The notes under the pieces were generated by a model. It was given only the letters and a program-made list of their open reading frames with translations, made no database searches and had not been told where the DNA came from. The translations under genes and the position numbers were made by a program. From Myxococcales bacterium (GTDB lineage: Bacteria; Myxococcota; UBA796; SXON01): 64,000 nucleotides of DNA. Location: the NCBI GenBank assembly GCA_009692585.1, contig SHYX01000021.1, positions 18,963-82,962 of the forward strand, in the 5' to 3' direction. Shown piece by piece: positions 25,103-34,643 of the stretch (its first letter is position 1; the number at the start of each line of letters is the position of its first letter).

Positions 25103-26331
25103 GGGAGGACCACGGCCGCGAGGCGTGCCGCGAGGTCAGGGATGTCGGCCTCATCGATCGAACAGAACGCAACCCTCAAGGCGTTGACGGAGGGCACCGC
25201 GATCACCCCGGTGGACTGCTCGCGGATGAGGCGGAGCCGGAGCTGCTCGGCGTCCTGGTCGGCACGCAACTGGATGAGCGCGAAACAACCGCTGTTGAAG
25301 GGCAAGGCGTCGAGACCCTCGGCCGCCAAGGCCCTGGTGAGCGCATCGTAGCGCTGTCGCAGCACACCGAGCACTTCTTCCTGTTGCGATGCCAACTTGG
25401 GGTTGCTCAAGGCCGCCAAGACGGCCGCCTGGGCGGGTGCGTTGACACTGGAGATGGTGCCGCGGAGGATCGCTGCCGCCTTGTCGACCAGCGCCTCGCC
25501 CGCGGCCCCACCAACCCCGAAGGTGAGAAAGCCAACCCGACCACCGAAGAAGACCAACTCCTTGGTGGCCCCGTCGACCTTGCAGACCAAGAGGCGCGTC
25601 CGATCGGCCCGCGCGGCGAGCGCCCCGAAAAGGGAGCGACCGTAACAGTCGGGGTCGAAGTAGAGCCCCGCGTAGGCGTCGTCACAGATCACCGCGAGGG
25701 GGTGGGGGTGGGCGAGGATGCGCTCGATCAACGCCTCGGCTTCGCCCAGGGTGACCGTGTACCCGGTGGGGTTGTTGGGGAAGTTCAGCAGGAGCGAGGC
25801 CGGACCCGTCAGCTCGTCGAGGCGACCGGCAAGCCCGGCCAGATTGAAGCCCCGGGCGGCGTTGAAGAAGGGAAAGCTGCGGAGTTCCGACCCCGTACGC
25901 ATCGCCCAGATCGTCGTGTAGTTGTCCCAGAAGGGGTCGGCGAGGACCAGGGGGTGGTCGGGACAGCCGAAGAGGTCGGCGAGGATCGAGAGCCCGTGGG
26001 ACATCCCGCTGGTGACCACCGGGAGGCTGCAGCCCGGCACATCGATCCGCGCCTGCCAGGCCTCGCGCAACGGCCGCAGGCCAGCCGTCGGGGCATACAG
26101 AAAGGCTACCCGCCGGTCGAGGCCGGCGAAGTGATCCGAGACCGCGGGGACGGTGAGCGGATCCCCGTCTCCCGTCGTGATCTGTCCGATGCTGGCCTGC
26201 CGGAGGCAACCTGCGGCCTGCGCGCTCTGCTGCGGGATGCCCAACGGCACCTCCGCGCGACGCCCGAGCGGCGACAACAGCCGCGCCGCCGCAGGGTGCT
26301 CGGCTACCAGGGTGGGCAGGCGGTTCGACAT
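25099..26331 (-). CDS. Class I/II PLP-dependent aminotransferase
   Basis: 410 residues of the aspartate-aminotransferase fold. [15 protein letters not shown] lies in the cofactor region, NFPNNPTGY and [11 protein letters not shown] are classical motifs, and the PLP lysine is in [18 protein letters not shown], followed by the phosphate-binding Arg. The GATKE-FFGGRVG pattern belongs to a subgroup whose substrates I cannot name. The ATG at 26331 is preferred over the upstream start at 26406, which would overlap the divergent ATPase gene. The lipoprotein gene follows with overlapping stop and start. Confidence 0.85.
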   Translation of the reverse strand: MSNRLPTLVAEHPAAARLLSPLGRRAEVPLGIPQQSAQAAGCLRQASIGQITTGDGDPLTVPAVSDHFAGLDRRVAFLYAPTAGLRPLREAWQARIDVPGCSLPVVTSGMSHGLSILADLFGCPDHPLVLADPFWDNYTTIWAMRTGSELRSFPFFNAARGFNLAGLAGRLDELTGPASLLLNFPNNPTGYTVTLGEAEALIERILAHPHPLAVICDDAYAGLYFDPDCYGRSLFGALAARADRTRLLVCKVDGATKELVFFGGRVGFLTFGVGGAAGEALVDKAAAILRGTISSVNAPAQAAVLAALSNPKLASQQEEVLGVLRQRYDALTRALAAEGLDALPFNSGCFALIQLRADQDAEQLRLRLIREQSTGVIAVPSVNALRVAFCSIDEADIPDLAARLAAVVLP

Positions 26332-26392
26332 CGAGGCCGCGCGACGTATCGCGATGCGGCGGCCGGTGCGGGGGGCCCTTAGACTCCGTGCG

Positions 26393-27205
26393 ATGCGCCA
26401 GCTCACCCCCTCGGTTGCCGACTACCTCGTCCCCCGGGAGCCCTACTATCGACCCGTCGGCGACGAGGTCAGCCTGTTTCAGCATGCCTGGAACGCCCAA
26501 CTCCCCGTCCTCCTGAAGGGGCCGACCGGCTGTGGAAAGACCCGGTTCGTCTCGCACATGGCATGGAAGCTCGGGCGCCCGCTGGTCACGGTCGCCTGCC
26601 ACGAAGACCTCAGCGCCTCTGATCTTCTCGGGCGTTACCTCCTCACCGGCGACGAGACCGTCTGGGTAGACGGCCCGCTGACCAGCGCCGTGCGCCACGG
26701 CGCGATCGTCTACCTGGACGAGGTCGTGGAGGCCCGCAAGGACACCCTCGTGGTGATCCACCCGCTCACCGACGACCGACGCGTCCTGCCGATCGACCGC
26801 CTAGCCACCGTGCTGTCGGCACCGCCGGAATTCATGATGGTCGTGAGCTACAACCCGGGGTATCAGTCGGTGCTCAAGGAGTTGAAGCCCTCGACCCGGC
26901 AACGCTTCGTGTCGTTGGAGTTCCGCTATCCACCGCCCGATCTCGAGCGCGACATCGTGGTAGCCGAAGCGAAGCTCGACGTCGATCGCGCCGCCCGGCT
27001 GGTGAAAATCGGCGAGAAGATCCGGAATCTGACCGACCGCGGCCTCGAGGAAGGGGTCAGCACCCGGCTCCTCGTCTACTGCGGAAAACTCCTGGCGCAG
27101 GGCGTCGAGGCCCGTTCCGCGTGCCGCGCGGCATTCACCCGGACGCTCACCGACGACCGCGATCTCGGCCGCACCATCGACGAGATCGTCGCGGACTACT
27201 TCTGA
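26393..27205 (+). CDS. MoxR-type AAA+ ATPase (CbbQ/NorQ-like)
   Basis: 270 residues from ATG 26393. Walker A is KGPTGCGKT (residues 42-50), Walker B is [13 protein letters not shown], sensor 1 is VVSYNPGYQ, and the C-terminal part is helical. CbbQ/NorQ-type ATPases remodel metalloenzymes such as Rubisco or nitric oxide reductase together with a VWA protein, and the next gene encodes exactly such a VWA protein 5 bp downstream. No nor, nir or cbb genes are in the window, so the client is unknown. The frame is open upstream as a shadow of the aminotransferase. Confidence 0.88.
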   Translation: MRQLTPSVADYLVPREPYYRPVGDEVSLFQHAWNAQLPVLLKGPTGCGKTRFVSHMAWKLGRPLVTVACHEDLSASDLLGRYLLTGDETVWVDGPLTSAVRHGAIVYLDEVVEARKDTLVVIHPLTDDRRVLPIDRLATVLSAPPEFMMVVSYNPGYQSVLKELKPSTRQRFVSLEFRYPPPDLERDIVVAEAKLDVDRAARLVKIGEKIRNLTDRGLEEGVSTRLLVYCGKLLAQGVEARSACRAAFTRTLTDDRDLGRTIDEIVADYF

Positions 27206-27210
27206 GCCGG

Positions 27211-29688
27211 ATGCGCGACCGGCTCCGGCAGGCCGGCCGCCGGCTCGTCGGCGACGCTGAGGTCCCCCCCTGGGCGCGCGACGTCGCCCCGGCCCTGAGC
27301 CTGTTGCGCGCCGATGCCGCCGCGCTGCGCGCCTGGTTCCGGTACCGCACCGCGATCCGCGACGGGATCGGCGAAGCCGAAGCCGAAGCCTATGGTCGTG
27401 TCGTCGCGAGCGTAGCGCGTCACGACGGGGAGCTTGCCCGCATCGTCGCCGTCACCATCCCCGACCACCTGGCCCGGGTGCCAGCCGGCCGTCGGGCGGT
27501 GTACTTCAGCCTCCTGGAGGAGGTCGGCACCACCCGGCCCGAGGCGCTGAGCCTCCTCGCGCGCGCCCTCCCCGACCTCGTGGATGCGCTCGACGACGAG
27601 GCGTTGCGTTGTTTCGTGCGGCAGGGGGTGGTCCTGCACCAGGAGAGCCACCAGAAGGCCGAATCCTTCCTGAAGCGGGAGTCGGGGACGGCGCTTTCCG
27701 CGATGCAGGCGCTCAACGGAGGAGTGGCGCTGGCGGAGGTCTCGCGCACACTGACGCTGTACGCTCGCGCCCACTGCGGGGAAGATGTCCAGGTGAGGCC
27801 AGGAAAGGGCCGGGCATTCTCCGACGGCCATCACGTGTACCTGCCCGAGGCGATCGAACAGTTCGCGGACGAACGCGACTTCGCCATGTACCGCGTGCTC
27901 ACGGCGATCGGCGCCGGCTACCTGGAGTTCGGCACCTTCGACCTTTCACTCGACGACCTGCCCACGCCGGCGGGGGGGTGGCCGGAGGTTCGCGTGGACG
28001 AGAGCGAGCTGGAGCGGTGGTTTCGTTGTTTCCCCAATCGCAGCCTGGCACGGGAGCTATTTCAGCTCCTGGAGGACGCCCGCGTCGAGGCGCACCTGTG
28101 CGCTGAGTACCCCGGGATCGCGCGTGACCTGGCGGTGGTCGGCCCCGCGATGCGGGGCTCCCGACCCGAGCCCACGGGGGCCGCCGCTCGCGCGGTGGAG
28201 GCGCTGGCGCGGAAGCTGTGGGCACTGGATGAACTCGCGCTCGATCCCGCCGCGCACGAGGCGATCGCGCCGCTGTGTACTCTTTCCGCATCGCTGACCA
28301 CGCTCGCGGTGGCGGACGTCGCCCGGGCGGTGCAGGTGCACTACCCCACGATCGAAGCCCTCATGCTGCGGGCCCAACCGGGCAGTCCCCCGCGCAGCCA
28401 GGGCAGTGAACGGATCCGACACGCGGCAGGGGGATCGGCGCCTGGCGAGGCCACGTTCCAGCCACCGACGCTGAGCGCGCGGATCGCGCCGGAGGCCGCA
28501 GGGGAAACGGAACGTCGCGCCGACGCCGACGCGCGGGCGCTCAGAGACGCGGCCGCCGCGCGAGGCGAAGACATCACCCTGGCCGAAGCCCGCGAACGCC
28601 GTCGTGAGGGCGAACGCCGTCGTGAAGGCCTCGCCGACGCCACCGCCTTCGCCCAGATGGAGGCGATGCTGGAGCGTCATGCCCCTCCCGGCGGGGCGCT
28701 GGTCGACGCAGCTTCCGAGGCCGGCGGAGCCAACGCCGCACGGGCGACCGGGCTCCCCCAAGACCCGGACGTCGCGGCCACCGGTCGCAACTATGTGTAT
28801 CGGGAGTGGGACTGCACCATCGACGACTACAAGCCTCACTGGGTGGTGGTCCGCGAGGCGCGCCTCCGCGAGGGGGACCGGGGCTTCGTCGACGAGGTGA
28901 TGGAACGGGAACAACATCACATCGAACGGCTGCGACGGACCTTCCAGGCGCTTCGGCCTGAAGGCCGCGCGCGAGCGCGCGGATTGCCCGACGGAGACGA
29001 ACTCGACATCGACCGGGTGATCCGCGGCGCCATCGAGGGCCGCGTCACCGGCGAGCGCAGCGAGCGGGTCTACAGCCGGACCCTCCCCGAGCGCCGAGAC
29101 GTCGCGGTGGCCTTCCTGCTGGACATGAGCAGCTCGACCAACGAAGCGACCGCTGCCGGTGGCAAACGGCGCGTCATCGACGTCGAGAAAGAAGCGCTCA
29201 TCGTGGTGGCAGAGGCGCTCGACGCCATCGGCGACCCCTTCGCGATCTACGGATTCTCCGGGTATGGCCGGGAACACGTGGCATTCTATGTGGCGAAGGA
29301 CTTCCGCGATCGATGGGACGATCGCAGCCGACAACGCGTGGGCCGCATCAGCTTCAAGATGGAGAACCGCGACGGGGCCGCGATCCGCCACGCAACGCGG
29401 AAACTGGCCGCCGAGCCCGCCCGCTCGCGGCTTTTATTCCTGCTCTCCGACGGCAAACCCCTCGATTGCGGATGCGACCATTACTACGACCGCTACGCAC
29501 AGGAGGACACGCGCGCCGCGTTGCGGGAGGCGCGGAAAGCGGGGGTGCTCCCTTTTTGCGTGACCGTCGATCCCACCGGGCCCGCCTACCTCAAACGAAT
29601 GTTCGGCGATGTCGGCTACTGCGTGATCGACCGCGTGGACGCGCTGCCGGCGCAGATCGTCCGTGTCTACCGACGGCTCGCGCTGTAG
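27211..29688 (+). CDS. NorD/CbbO-like VWA-domain protein
   Basis: 825 residues from ATG 27211. The N-terminal 550 residues are helical, with a charged, Arg/Glu-rich stretch near residues 420-480. The C-terminal about 220 residues are a VWA domain with the MIDAS motif LLDMSSSTNEAT (DxSxS), FAIYGFSGYGRE, and LLFLLSDGKPLDCG. This architecture is that of NorD/CbbO, which pairs with a MoxR ATPase to activate a metal-dependent enzyme. The start lies 5 bp after the ATPase stop, so the two form a unit. The longer open frame starting at 27121 lies inside the ATPase gene and was not used. Confidence 0.88.
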   Translation: MRDRLRQAGRRLVGDAEVPPWARDVAPALSLLRADAAALRAWFRYRTAIRDGIGEAEAEAYGRVVASVARHDGELARIVAVTIPDHLARVPAGRRAVYFSLLEEVGTTRPEALSLLARALPDLVDALDDEALRCFVRQGVVLHQESHQKAESFLKRESGTALSAMQALNGGVALAEVSRTLTLYARAHCGEDVQVRPGKGRAFSDGHHVYLPEAIEQFADERDFAMYRVLTAIGAGYLEFGTFDLSLDDLPTPAGGWPEVRVDESELERWFRCFPNRSLARELFQLLEDARVEAHLCAEYPGIARDLAVVGPAMRGSRPEPTGAAARAVEALARKLWALDELALDPAAHEAIAPLCTLSASLTTLAVADVARAVQVHYPTIEALMLRAQPGSPPRSQGSERIRHAAGGSAPGEATFQPPTLSARIAPEAAGETERRADADARALRDAAAARGEDITLAEARERRREGERRREGLADATAFAQMEAMLERHAPPGGALVDAASEAGGANAARATGLPQDPDVAATGRNYVYREWDCTIDDYKPHWVVVREARLREGDRGFVDEVMEREQHHIERLRRTFQALRPEGRARARGLPDGDELDIDRVIRGAIEGRVTGERSERVYSRTLPERRDVAVAFLLDMSSSTNEATAAGGKRRVIDVEKEALIVVAEALDAIGDPFAIYGFSGYGREHVAFYVAKDFRDRWDDRSRQRVGRISFKMENRDGAAIRHATRKLAAEPARSRLLFLLSDGKPLDCGCDHYYDRYAQEDTRAALREARKAGVLPFCVTVDPTGPAYLKRMFGDVGYCVIDRVDALPAQIVRVYRRLAL

Positions 29689-29795
29689 CGCATCCCGGAT
29701 CGCCCGGGGCGAAGCGGAGGTTGTCAACAGCCAGCAAAGAAAATACACCGGCGAAGCGCGGTTCCCGCCGCTATCCCCCGCTCCGAGGAGACGAC

Positions 29796-31721
29796 GTGAA
29801 ACACCCCTATGTTCTGCTGCTTGCAGCCATCGCCATGCCCGCCTCGGCCATCGCCGCCGGGTTCGATGCCCACAACTTCCACCTCTACGCGGCGGACGGC
29901 CAACCCGTTGCGCCACTGAAGGCGGCCAGCCCCTTCATCACCCGCGGCGTATTCGGCGCGGCGGTCTTCGAATACGCCGAGTCGCCCCTCGTCCGGGCCC
30001 CGGTGGGTGACGACGGCACCATCGACATGGGCAACGCCGAAACGGTGCTCGACGACGTGATGGCCCTCAACCTCAACCTCGGCTGGGCGCCCCTCCGCAT
30101 GCTTCGCTTCGACGTCGGCCTCCCGCTGTACGTCTCGTCGGTCGGCGCCACGGGCGCCAACGACTTCGCTCCGGGCGACGTGCGCGTGGCCGCGACCCTC
30201 GGGTGGAGCAAAGAAGAGCAGCGTGGCTTCGGCGTCGGCCTCACCCCCTGGGCCACCGTCCCCATGGGCGGCGACGCCGCCTTTCTCGGGGAAAGTGGAG
30301 TGACGGGTGGAGGAGACGTGAGCCTCGGCTTCCATGGCGACAAGTTCCTGGTCTCAGCCGGTGCCGGCTATGCCTACAAGCCCGACATCAGCCTGGACAA
30401 CCTGACCGGCAGCGACCAGATCGCGGTCAGCGCCGTCCTCGGCTACGAAGTCGTCGAGCACCTGGGCATCAACGCCGAGTTCCACGCCGGCCTGCCCCTC
30501 GGCACCACCACCGTACCGGGCAGCGATACGCCGGTGGAGCTCATCGGTCATACCAAATACCAGCTCCCCATCGGGGTCAACTTCCTGCTCGGGGGCGCCG
30601 GCGGCCTCAGCAACGGCGCCGGCACGCCCGCGTACCGGGTCTTTGTCGGTGTGGGCTACGGCCCGGTGTTCAAGAAGGGTCCGCCCCCTCCCCCGCCGGA
30701 CCTCGACGCCGACGACGACGGCATCCTCGACGATGTCGACGCGTGCAACAACGATCCCGAAACGGTCAACAACTTCAAGGACACCGACGGGTGCCCCGAC
30801 GGCATCGGCGACCTCACGGTGACGACCACCATCGGCGGCAAGTCGGTTCCCGGCGCGATCACCCTCACCGGGCCTGCCGGCGCCCAGACCGGCACCGGCA
30901 CGATCAAGGTGGAACAGGCCGAACCCGGCTCGAGCTTTAGCGCCAAGGGCAGCTACCTCTGCTACACCGGCGAGGGCAACACCGCCGCGAACGAAGGCAA
31001 CACCGACCTGGCCGTCGAGCTCAAGCCGGTGCGCGACGCCAAGGCGGCCGTCGAGGTCGTTGACAAGAAGGGCAAGGTCATCGCGATGGCCACCGTCAAG
31101 TGGGACGCCAAGGCCAGCGGGGATTGTGTTCCGAGCGGGGACCCCGTCGCGCTCCCCGGCGGCAAAGGAACCATCGACGTGGGCGCGGGCAAACACCGGG
31201 TCTTCGTCACCGCCAAGGACATGGCCAACTACACGGGCGAGTTCACCTTCACCGCCGGGCAGACCACCAACATCCGTGTCGAGCTGGACACCACCCGCAT
31301 CAAGCTCGAGGCCAAGCAGATCGTCATCCTCGACAAGGTCTTCTTCGAGACCAACAAGGACGTCATCAAGGCCGAGTCGTTCAAGCTTCTTGACGAGGTC
31401 GCCTCGGTCATCCTCGCCAACCCCCAGGTGGGTCGCGTCGAGATCGGTGGTCACACCGACAGCGACGGCAACGATGCCGCCAACCTCGACCTGTCGCAGC
31501 GCCGCGCCGACTCGGTCAAGCGTTACCTCGAGGGCAAGGGCGTCGCCCCCGAGCAGGTGCAGGCAAAGGGCTTCGGCGAGGGAAAGCCCGTCGACAGCAA
31601 CAAGTCCGCCAAGGGCAAGGGCAACAATCGTCGTGTCGAGTTCCAACTCGTCGACCAGGCCAACCCCAGCGGCGCCATCGAAGCCGCACCGGGAACCCCC
31701 GGCGCCACCCCCGCCAAATAA
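29796..31721 (+). CDS. OmpA-family outer-membrane protein
   Basis: 641 residues from GTG 29796, with GAGGAG 6 bp upstream. The signal peptide YVLLLAAIAMPASAIAAG is followed by a beta-barrel-like domain of about 260 residues. A Pro-rich hinge and one type-3 repeat (DLDADDDGILDDVDAC) lead to beta-sandwich units. The C-terminal OmpA domain has IVILDKVFFETNKDVIKAES, IGGHTDSDGNDAANLDLSQR and KGKGNNRRVEF, the peptidoglycan-binding pattern with its key Asp and Arg. The protein should tie the outer membrane to peptidoglycan. The gene for a type-3-repeat surface protein follows after 21 bp, probably in one operon. Confidence 0.9.
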   Translation: MKHPYVLLLAAIAMPASAIAAGFDAHNFHLYAADGQPVAPLKAASPFITRGVFGAAVFEYAESPLVRAPVGDDGTIDMGNAETVLDDVMALNLNLGWAPLRMLRFDVGLPLYVSSVGATGANDFAPGDVRVAATLGWSKEEQRGFGVGLTPWATVPMGGDAAFLGESGVTGGGDVSLGFHGDKFLVSAGAGYAYKPDISLDNLTGSDQIAVSAVLGYEVVEHLGINAEFHAGLPLGTTTVPGSDTPVELIGHTKYQLPIGVNFLLGGAGGLSNGAGTPAYRVFVGVGYGPVFKKGPPPPPPDLDADDDGILDDVDACNNDPETVNNFKDTDGCPDGIGDLTVTTTIGGKSVPGAITLTGPAGAQTGTGTIKVEQAEPGSSFSAKGSYLCYTGEGNTAANEGNTDLAVELKPVRDAKAAVEVVDKKGKVIAMATVKWDAKASGDCVPSGDPVALPGGKGTIDVGAGKHRVFVTAKDMANYTGEFTFTAGQTTNIRVELDTTRIKLEAKQIVILDKVFFETNKDVIKAESFKLLDEVASVILANPQVGRVEIGGHTDSDGNDAANLDLSQRRADSVKRYLEGKGVAPEQVQAKGFGEGKPVDSNKSAKGKGNNRRVEFQLVDQANPSGAIEAAPGTPGATPAK

Positions 31722-31742
31722 GACCCACCAGGAGACACCAAC

Positions 31743-33668
31743 ATGACTTCCATTCTGCTTCTGCTGGCTGGCGTTGTTCCCACGGCGCGAGCGGCCGACG
31801 TGCTCTACTGCGTCGACTCCATCCTCGGAACCGACGCCATGGCCGACGCGCTGGCGGCCACGGGCCACACGGTGACGACCACCTCCGACCTCGAGGGTAC
31901 GTGCGAGAGCGAGATCGCGCTCGGTACCTACGACCTGGTGGTGGCGTCGATGTCGAACACGACGTTCTCGATTCCGAACCTGGAGGCCTGGGCGCTCGCG
32001 AACCAGCCGACCATTCTGATGGACCTGCGGGCCACCGGGCACGGCGCCGCCTATGAGGCCGGCTTCGGCCTCACCGCGCAGAGCACCAACTACACCGAGA
32101 TCTCGGCCTTCGACTCCTCCATCAGCACCGGCTTGTCGTCCACGATCACCCTGGACAACCCGGGTTGGACCGTCTTCTCTTGGAGCGTCACCTCCAGCGT
32201 CGCGACCGGGTTGGCGTCGTCTTCGGACGGGCCCCCGGCGATCCTCGGGTCGGGCAATGTGTACTTCAACTGGTTCATGCCCGATACGGCCGAAGCGGCC
32301 TCTCACGCGGACATGGTGCAGCTCTTCACCAACCAGGTCAGCAACCTGATCGGCGCCGGGCTCACCGACGACGACGGCGACGGCTTCTACGCCGAGGTCG
32401 ACGACTGCGACGACGGTGATGCCGCGATCAACCCCGCCGCAGCCGACACCTGGTACGACGGCACCGACTCCGATTGCGGAGGCAACTCCGACTTCGACCA
32501 GGACGGCGACGGCGACGACAGCGACGCCTTCGGCGGCGGCGACTGCGACGACAGTGACGGGGCCATCAACTCCTCCGCGATCGAAGTGGCTGACGGTCGC
32601 GACAACGATTGCGACGGAACCGTGGACGAGGTTGGCGCCGACACCGATGGCGACGGCCTAGAAGACGGCGATGAGGTGGGCTACGGGACCAACCCCTTCG
32701 ACCGTGACACCGACGACGACGGGCTCTCCGATGGCGCCGAGTACAACGTGTACTTCTGCGACCCGCTGGTCCAGGACACCGACGGCGACCAGATCGGCGA
32801 TGCGACCGAGGTGGGTCGTGACTACGCCACCACCGACACCGCCGGCACCTACTTCGTGCCCGACACCGATACCAGCAGCACCACCGACCCCAACGACGCC
32901 GACACCGACGACGACGGAATCACCGACAGCAACGAAGACGAGGACCGCGACGGTGCGGTGGACGCGGCGGAGACCGACCCCGTCCTGGGGGACACCGACG
33001 CCGACGGCCTGCTGGACGGCACCGAGCGGGGCCTGACCTCAGCCCAGACGCCGGATACCGAGAGCGCGGACTTCATCGCCGACGCCGACCCCTCGACGAC
33101 CACCGACCCTCTGGTCGCGGATTCCGACCTTGGCGGGGTCGCTGACGGCACCGAGGACTCAAACCACGACGGCGCGACCGACGCCCTCGAGTGCGACCCG
33201 ACCGACGGCACCGACGATGACAAATGCCTGGACGACGACCTCGACGGTCTCTCCAACCGGGCCGAGTTCGGCTACGGCACCGATCCGCTCGACGACGACA
33301 GCGACGACGACGGCCTGAACGACGGCATCGAGGTGTCCACCAGCACCAATCCGCTCGAGAACGACACCGACGGCGATGGGCTGTTGGACGGCACGGAGGA
33401 TGCGAACCGGAACGGCGCCACCGACGCCTCCGAGACGGACCCCCGCCTCGCCGACACCGACGGCGGCGGCGTTCCCGACGGCGAGGAGCTGGATCGGGGG
33501 ACCGACCCGCTCAACGCTGACGACGACATCAGCGACGAGCCGGAACCCGAGGACACCGAATACGCCTACGTTGGAGGTCAGCTTACCTGCAACTCCTCGG
33601 GAAGCACCTCGGCTCTGGGGGCGTCGTTGCTCGCGCTCGCCGCCCTGGCCCGTCGCCGCCGCCCGTAG
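31743..33668 (+). CDS. Exported MopE-motif and thrombospondin type-3 repeat protein with MYXO-CTERM-like tail
   Basis: 641 residues. Signal peptide MTSILLLLAGVVPTARAAD, then a domain of about 190 residues resembling a flavodoxin-like/ThuA-like alpha-beta fold (DLVVASMSNTTFSIP, PTILMDLRATGHG). Residues about 205-300 hold MopE-type motifs (AEVDDCDDGDAAINP, GRDNDCDGTVDE). About 300 residues of type-3 repeats (DTDGDGLEDGDEVGYGTNP and similar) follow and should bind calcium. The C-terminus, TCNSSGSTSALGASLLALA then ALARRRRP, has the Cys, hydrophobic segment and Arg cluster of a MYXO-CTERM sorting tail. Likely a surface protein, encoded 21 bp after the OmpA gene. Confidence 0.87.
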   Translation: MTSILLLLAGVVPTARAADVLYCVDSILGTDAMADALAATGHTVTTTSDLEGTCESEIALGTYDLVVASMSNTTFSIPNLEAWALANQPTILMDLRATGHGAAYEAGFGLTAQSTNYTEISAFDSSISTGLSSTITLDNPGWTVFSWSVTSSVATGLASSSDGPPAILGSGNVYFNWFMPDTAEAASHADMVQLFTNQVSNLIGAGLTDDDGDGFYAEVDDCDDGDAAINPAAADTWYDGTDSDCGGNSDFDQDGDGDDSDAFGGGDCDDSDGAINSSAIEVADGRDNDCDGTVDEVGADTDGDGLEDGDEVGYGTNPFDRDTDDDGLSDGAEYNVYFCDPLVQDTDGDQIGDATEVGRDYATTDTAGTYFVPDTDTSSTTDPNDADTDDDGITDSNEDEDRDGAVDAAETDPVLGDTDADGLLDGTERGLTSAQTPDTESADFIADADPSTTTDPLVADSDLGGVADGTEDSNHDGATDALECDPTDGTDDDKCLDDDLDGLSNRAEFGYGTDPLDDDSDDDGLNDGIEVSTSTNPLENDTDGDGLLDGTEDANRNGATDASETDPRLADTDGGGVPDGEELDRGTDPLNADDDISDEPEPEDTEYAYVGGQLTCNSSGSTSALGASLLALAALARRRRP

Positions 33669-33740
33669 GCCGGTTCGCGGGACCCGCGCCCCAACGCCGC
33701 CCCGGCGCGTCCGGGTTGGCGTTTCGTGCTATCGGCGGGC

Positions 33741-34385
33741 ATGGTCCAGGTCCAAAACCGCGGTGGTGTGGTGCTCGTCCCCGAGTTGTGGGGGGTCGAC
33801 GCCAGCCTGACGGGATGGGCGCAGAAGCTGGCGGCCGAGGGCTTCGTCGTGGTGATCGTGGACCTGTGGGCGCGCCATGGAGGCCCGCCACCGTTGGACA
33901 CCCCGGAGGAGATCCAGGATGCGGTCGCCCGGCTCGACGACGGCTGCGCCCTGCGCGACATCGCCGCCGCTGCGGCGCGACTCCCTCCGGGCCGGCCCCG
34001 GGTGGTCCTCGGCTTCTGCGTCGGCGGACTCTACGCCCGGCTGGCGAGCGCCGCCGTTCCCGGATTCTCCGCAGCCGTCGAGTTCTACGGCCGCATCGTC
34101 TACCCCACCCTGACCCCCCAAAAGCCCGCCCAGCCACTCGACATGCTTCCTGGGCGGACCTGCCCGCTGCTCTGCCACTTCGCCGACGATGATCCCATCG
34201 CGCCGGCCCACCACGTCGACGAGTTCCAACGGCGACTCGCCAACCAGGCGATCCCCTCGCTGGTCTACCGATACCCGGGAGTCGGCCACGCGTTCATGAA
34301 CCAGGCGCGTCCAGGCTACAGAGCCGAGACCTCGGCGCTGGCGTGGGCGCGCACGCTTCGCTTCCTCGACGAAATCATCGACTGA
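33741..34385 (+). CDS. Dienelactone hydrolase family protein
   Basis: 214 residues from ATG 33741, an alpha/beta hydrolase. The nucleophile is the Cys in LGFCVGGLYA, the acid is in HFADDDPIAPAHH, and the histidine is in PGVGHAFMN, matching the Cys-Asp-His triad of dienelactone hydrolases. VVLVPELWGVD at the N-terminus and VVVIVDLWARHG are typical family blocks. The physiological substrate is not given by context. A short gap separates it from the acidic protein downstream. Confidence 0.88.
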   Translation: MVQVQNRGGVVLVPELWGVDASLTGWAQKLAAEGFVVVIVDLWARHGGPPPLDTPEEIQDAVARLDDGCALRDIAAAAARLPPGRPRVVLGFCVGGLYARLASAAVPGFSAAVEFYGRIVYPTLTPQKPAQPLDMLPGRTCPLLCHFADDDPIAPAHHVDEFQRRLANQAIPSLVYRYPGVGHAFMNQARPGYRAETSALAWARTLRFLDEIID

Positions 34386-34412
34386 GTCGGGGGGCCGTGG
34401 ATAGCTTCTGCC

Positions 34413-34643
34413 ATGCCCGACGAATTCGACGACGACGATTTCGACGACGAGGACTGGTCCGAAGACGACGAGGACGACGACGTCGAAGAGGGTGACGACT
34501 GGGAAGAAATCGACGAAGGCGAAGAAGGCGACGACTGGGAGGATGTCGACGACGACGAAGACGAAGCCCCCGCCGGTGGCGAGTTCACCGACGACGACGA
34601 GGATGAGTTCGAAGACGAACCGGAGGACGAAGAGGATGCGTAG
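34413..34643 (+). CDS. Hyper-acidic small protein
   Basis: 76 residues, about two thirds Asp or Glu, with regularly spaced Trp (EDWSEDDED, GDDWEEID, GDDWEDVDD). No Cys, no hydrophobic segment, almost no positive charge. It has a good ATG 27 bp after the hydrolase gene and ends immediately before the helicase gene on the other strand. Such extreme composition could come from a simple-sequence stretch, but the protein frame is open from a proper start and the tryptophan spacing is regular. It may mimic nucleic acid or act as a cation- or protein-binding tail; no function is known to me. Confidence 0.55.
   Translation: MPDEFDDDDFDDEDWSEDDEDDDVEEGDDWEEIDEGEEGDDWEDVDDDEDEAPAGGEFTDDDEDEFEDEPEDEEDA

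Noticed and set aside
30354..32306. 650-codon open frame on the minus strand
   Set aside because: Antisense shadow of the OmpA and type-3-repeat genes, caused by GC-rich third positions.
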